Source: a bacterium OM1 bin76
GTDB taxonomy: Bacteria; Actinomycetota; Acidimicrobiia; Spongiisociales; ZC4RG35
DNA length: 64,000 nt
Assembly: GCA_002238785.1 (NCBI GenBank)
Contig: MPNA01000018.1
Coordinates: 1-64,000 of the forward strand
Direction of reading: 5' to 3'
The notes below the pieces were generated by a model. That model did no database searches. It was not told the DNA's origin and saw only the letters and a program-made list of their open reading frames with translations. Both the position numbers and the translations under genes were made by a program. How positions within the stretch are numbered: position 1 is the stretch's first letter; each line of letters opens with the position of its first letter. Below, piece by piece: positions 62,160 to 64,000 of the stretch.

Positions 62160-64000
62160 ATGAAGAGATTGCTCGTTGGAGCGCTTTGCCTTATTGCAAC
62201 ATCCACGTTGCCTTCTGTCTCATTAGGCAAGGCAGTCGAAGGCGCATCTCCCGCAGCACATAGTGATGAACCACCAGTTCAAGGCGATCCGATGTGGGAA
62301 GCGACCATGACAGTGGGAAACGACGGAGGCCTTCTAGGGTATACCGAACATTACGCTGGGGCTCTGACCGACAATGAATTGTTGTGGCGGGGGGAGTCAT
62401 ATAGAGTGACGGCCATAACTCTGGTTGAACCGGGTTCGGATTTAGAATCCAGGAATGTCAGCATCTATTTCCAACCAGGTCTCCCGGACGGTTTTGGCGG
62501 ACTTCGGCTCCAAATAGCCGATCAGGACCTCAATCTTGTAGACGGGAAAGTTGCATCGCAGCACTACATATGGTTTGGCGTGGATCTGGAATGGCAGCTT
62601 GGGGAGAGGGTCTTCTTGAGTCTGAGGGAGTTTCCAGATTTCTTGGAACCTCGGGCGATTGATGGAAGAGGAAACAACATAAACAATGCCACATGGGGCA
62701 TGGCACGCACAGGTCTCCTGAGGAAGGGCCCAAACTCTTATTTGGATGGCGTATCGACCCCTACTACCTCGCGGCCGAATCCCCGCACCGTTAGCAACAT
62801 GGTGTTTTCTCAAAAACGACCCGTGTTCAATTCCCTGCAGGCCAGTGATATGGTCTGGCAGTGGGGACAATTCGTGGACCACGACATCTCCCTTAGTCCA
62901 GGCAACACGCAAGAACCTTTCCCAATCGCAGTTCCACGATGGGATAGAGCTTTCGATCCCGACGGCACCGGAAAGGCCTTTATCCACCTTGATCGTTCTG
63001 CATTCGATCCTAGAACAGGGACGGGTTCTCACAATCCCAGGCGACCGATCAACGTAGTAACCGCCTTTCTGGACGGCTCGCAAGTGTACGGCTCGGATTT
63101 GCATCGGGCACACTCTCTCCGTGCCAATAACGGCACCGGAATGCTCAAGACATCACATCAAGGACGACTCCTGCCCTATAACGAAGACAAACTGGAAAAC
63201 GAAGGGGGCAGGGATCGGGAGGACCTATACGTCGCGGGTGACCTGCGAGTCAATGAGCAGGTAGGGCTTGTCTCTATGCATACCTTGTTCGTGAGAGAGC
63301 ATAACCGCCTTGCTAATGTCATAGCCGAAGAGAATCCAGATCTAAGCGGAGAAGAGATATATCAGAGGGCCCGCAAAATGGTTGGTGCCCATGTCCAAGC
63401 CATCACTTTCAACGAGTTCCTGCCTCTGCTATTGGGTCCCGATGCTATAGACCCGTACGCAGGATACGACCCGGACGTTGATCCGACTATTACGAGCGAA
63501 TTCTCAGCAGCGGCATATCGAGTCGGACACACGTTGCTTTCTCCCAACCTCCTGCTCCAGAGCAGTAGTGGAGAGAGAGAAACGATAAACCTTGCCGAAG
63601 CGTTCTTCAATCCTTCGCTTGTTAGTGATCGTGGCATCTCCGTATTCCTACGAGGACTAGCCGCTCAAGAGGCTCAAGAAGTGGATACGAAGGCTATAGA
63701 CGAAGTTAGAAACATGCTCCTGCGAGGACCGGGAGGTCCAACATTCGATCTGGTGGCCCTAAACATCCAACGAGGCCGGGATCACGGCCTTGCTGATTTC
63801 AACACTGTGCGCGGCGCTTACGGTTTGGCTCCGGTCACCTCCTTTGCCGACCTGTCGTCCCAGCCCCAGGTTTCAGCACGCCTCACCCTGGCGTACGGCA
63901 CCATTCAAGAATTGGACCTTTGGCCGGGAGCATTGGCAGAAGATCCATTACCTGGAGCGGCTGTGGGAGAGACCCTTCGCACTATAATTCTGGACCAGTT
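62160..64000 (+). CDS. Secreted animal-type heme peroxidase (partial)
   Basis: An exported peroxidase, 613 codons seen, running off the right edge. It has a signal peptide (MKRLLVGALCLIATSTLPS). An N-terminal beta-domain of about 110 residues (MWEATMTVGNDGGLLGYTE ... GVDLEWQLGERVFLSL) resembles repeats in other secreted proteins. The peroxidase domain then holds distal His241 in QFVDHDIS, EHNRLA (380-385), proximal His457 in YRVGHTLLSP and NIQRGRDHGL from 535. These are hallmarks of the peroxidasin/myeloperoxidase superfamily, which oxidises halides or phenols. AGGAGG lies 5 bases before ATG 62160. GC is well below the surroundings, and it abuts transposase debris, which suggests transfer. 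Confidence 0.9.
   Translation, partial: MKRLLVGALCLIATSTLPSVSLGKAVEGASPAAHSDEPPVQGDPMWEATMTVGNDGGLLGYTEHYAGALTDNELLWRGESYRVTAITLVEPGSDLESRNVSIYFQPGLPDGFGGLRLQIADQDLNLVDGKVASQHYIWFGVDLEWQLGERVFLSLREFPDFLEPRAIDGRGNNINNATWGMARTGLLRKGPNSYLDGVSTPTTSRPNPRTVSNMVFSQKRPVFNSLQASDMVWQWGQFVDHDISLSPGNTQEPFPIAVPRWDRAFDPDGTGKAFIHLDRSAFDPRTGTGSHNPRRPINVVTAFLDGSQVYGSDLHRAHSLRANNGTGMLKTSHQGRLLPYNEDKLENEGGRDREDLYVAGDLRVNEQVGLVSMHTLFVREHNRLANVIAEENPDLSGEEIYQRARKMVGAHVQAITFNEFLPLLLGPDAIDPYAGYDPDVDPTITSEFSAAAYRVGHTLLSPNLLLQSSSGERETINLAEAFFNPSLVSDRGISVFLRGLAAQEAQEVDTKAIDEVRNMLLRGPGGPTFDLVALNIQRGRDHGLADFNTVRGAYGLAPVTSFADLSSQPQVSARLTLAYGTIQELDLWPGALAEDPLPGAAVGETLRTIILDQ

Overview
The window is about 61% GC and looks like the chromosome of an actinobacterium, most likely a member of Acidimicrobiia (this placement is inference). 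The reasons are a DUF501 gene, a polyphosphate glucokinase, a nickel superoxide dismutase, and two gene blocks whose order matches what I recall from Mycobacterium. The first block is rplY-pth ... mfd-lipoprotein-mazG-eno-ftsB-DUF501-ppx. The second is rarA-aspS-hisS-rel-secF-secD-yajC-...-ruvB-ruvA-ruvC-yebC-pdxT-pdxS.

Layout. 1-1.5 kb: start of an amino-acid ABC binding lipoprotein (minus strand, cut by the window edge), an operator-like intergenic region, and a MNT/HEPN toxin-antitoxin pair. 1.7-12.8 kb: tRNA-Leu(UAA), then a minus-strand housekeeping run with many overlapping starts and stops (pgsA, SDR, mfd, PPIase lipoprotein, mazG, eno, ftsB, DUF501, ppx). 13.0-14.9 kb: a secreted zinc metalloprotease with SLH repeats, lower in GC than its surroundings. 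15-17.8 kb: pth, rplY, a hydrolase and an AlkA-like glycosylase. 17.9-23.8 kb: a complete Liv branched-chain amino-acid ABC transporter operon. 24-27.3 kb: deoC followed by an ALDH16-type aldehyde dehydrogenase split into two genes that share one reading frame. 27.3-29.45 kb: tandem EamA exporters, the second frameshifted. 29.5-43.5 kb: metG, divergent sodN/sodX, cell-envelope proteins, an amidase, 2-oxoacid:ferredoxin oxidoreductase (korAB), DUF2237, an AIM24-family protein, moaA, hflX and ppgK. 43.5-60.2 kb: a long minus-strand run for translation, stringent response, protein export, queuosine, Holliday-junction and PLP synthesis genes. 60.5-62.1 kb: decayed ISL3 and IS630 transposase remnants. 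62.2-64 kb: a secreted animal-type heme peroxidase that runs off the window.

How the genes fit together. Most of the window is core metabolism and information processing. DeoC plus the split aldehyde dehydrogenase would take deoxyribose-5-phosphate to glyceraldehyde-3-phosphate and acetate. SodX is expected to trim the SodN propeptide so that the nickel hook forms. KorAB gives ferredoxin-linked 2-oxoacid oxidation. The places that depart from the ordinary are the deoC-ALDH-ALDH frame with two internal TAG codons, a Phe in place of the usual Pro in the SodN nickel hook, the SLH metalloprotease, the heme peroxidase with an extra N-terminal domain, a probable non-canonical start for pgsA, and a repeated octamer in the first intergenic region. 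I saw no rRNA, no CRISPR array and no intact mobile element. I did not find a clearly new multi-gene system.
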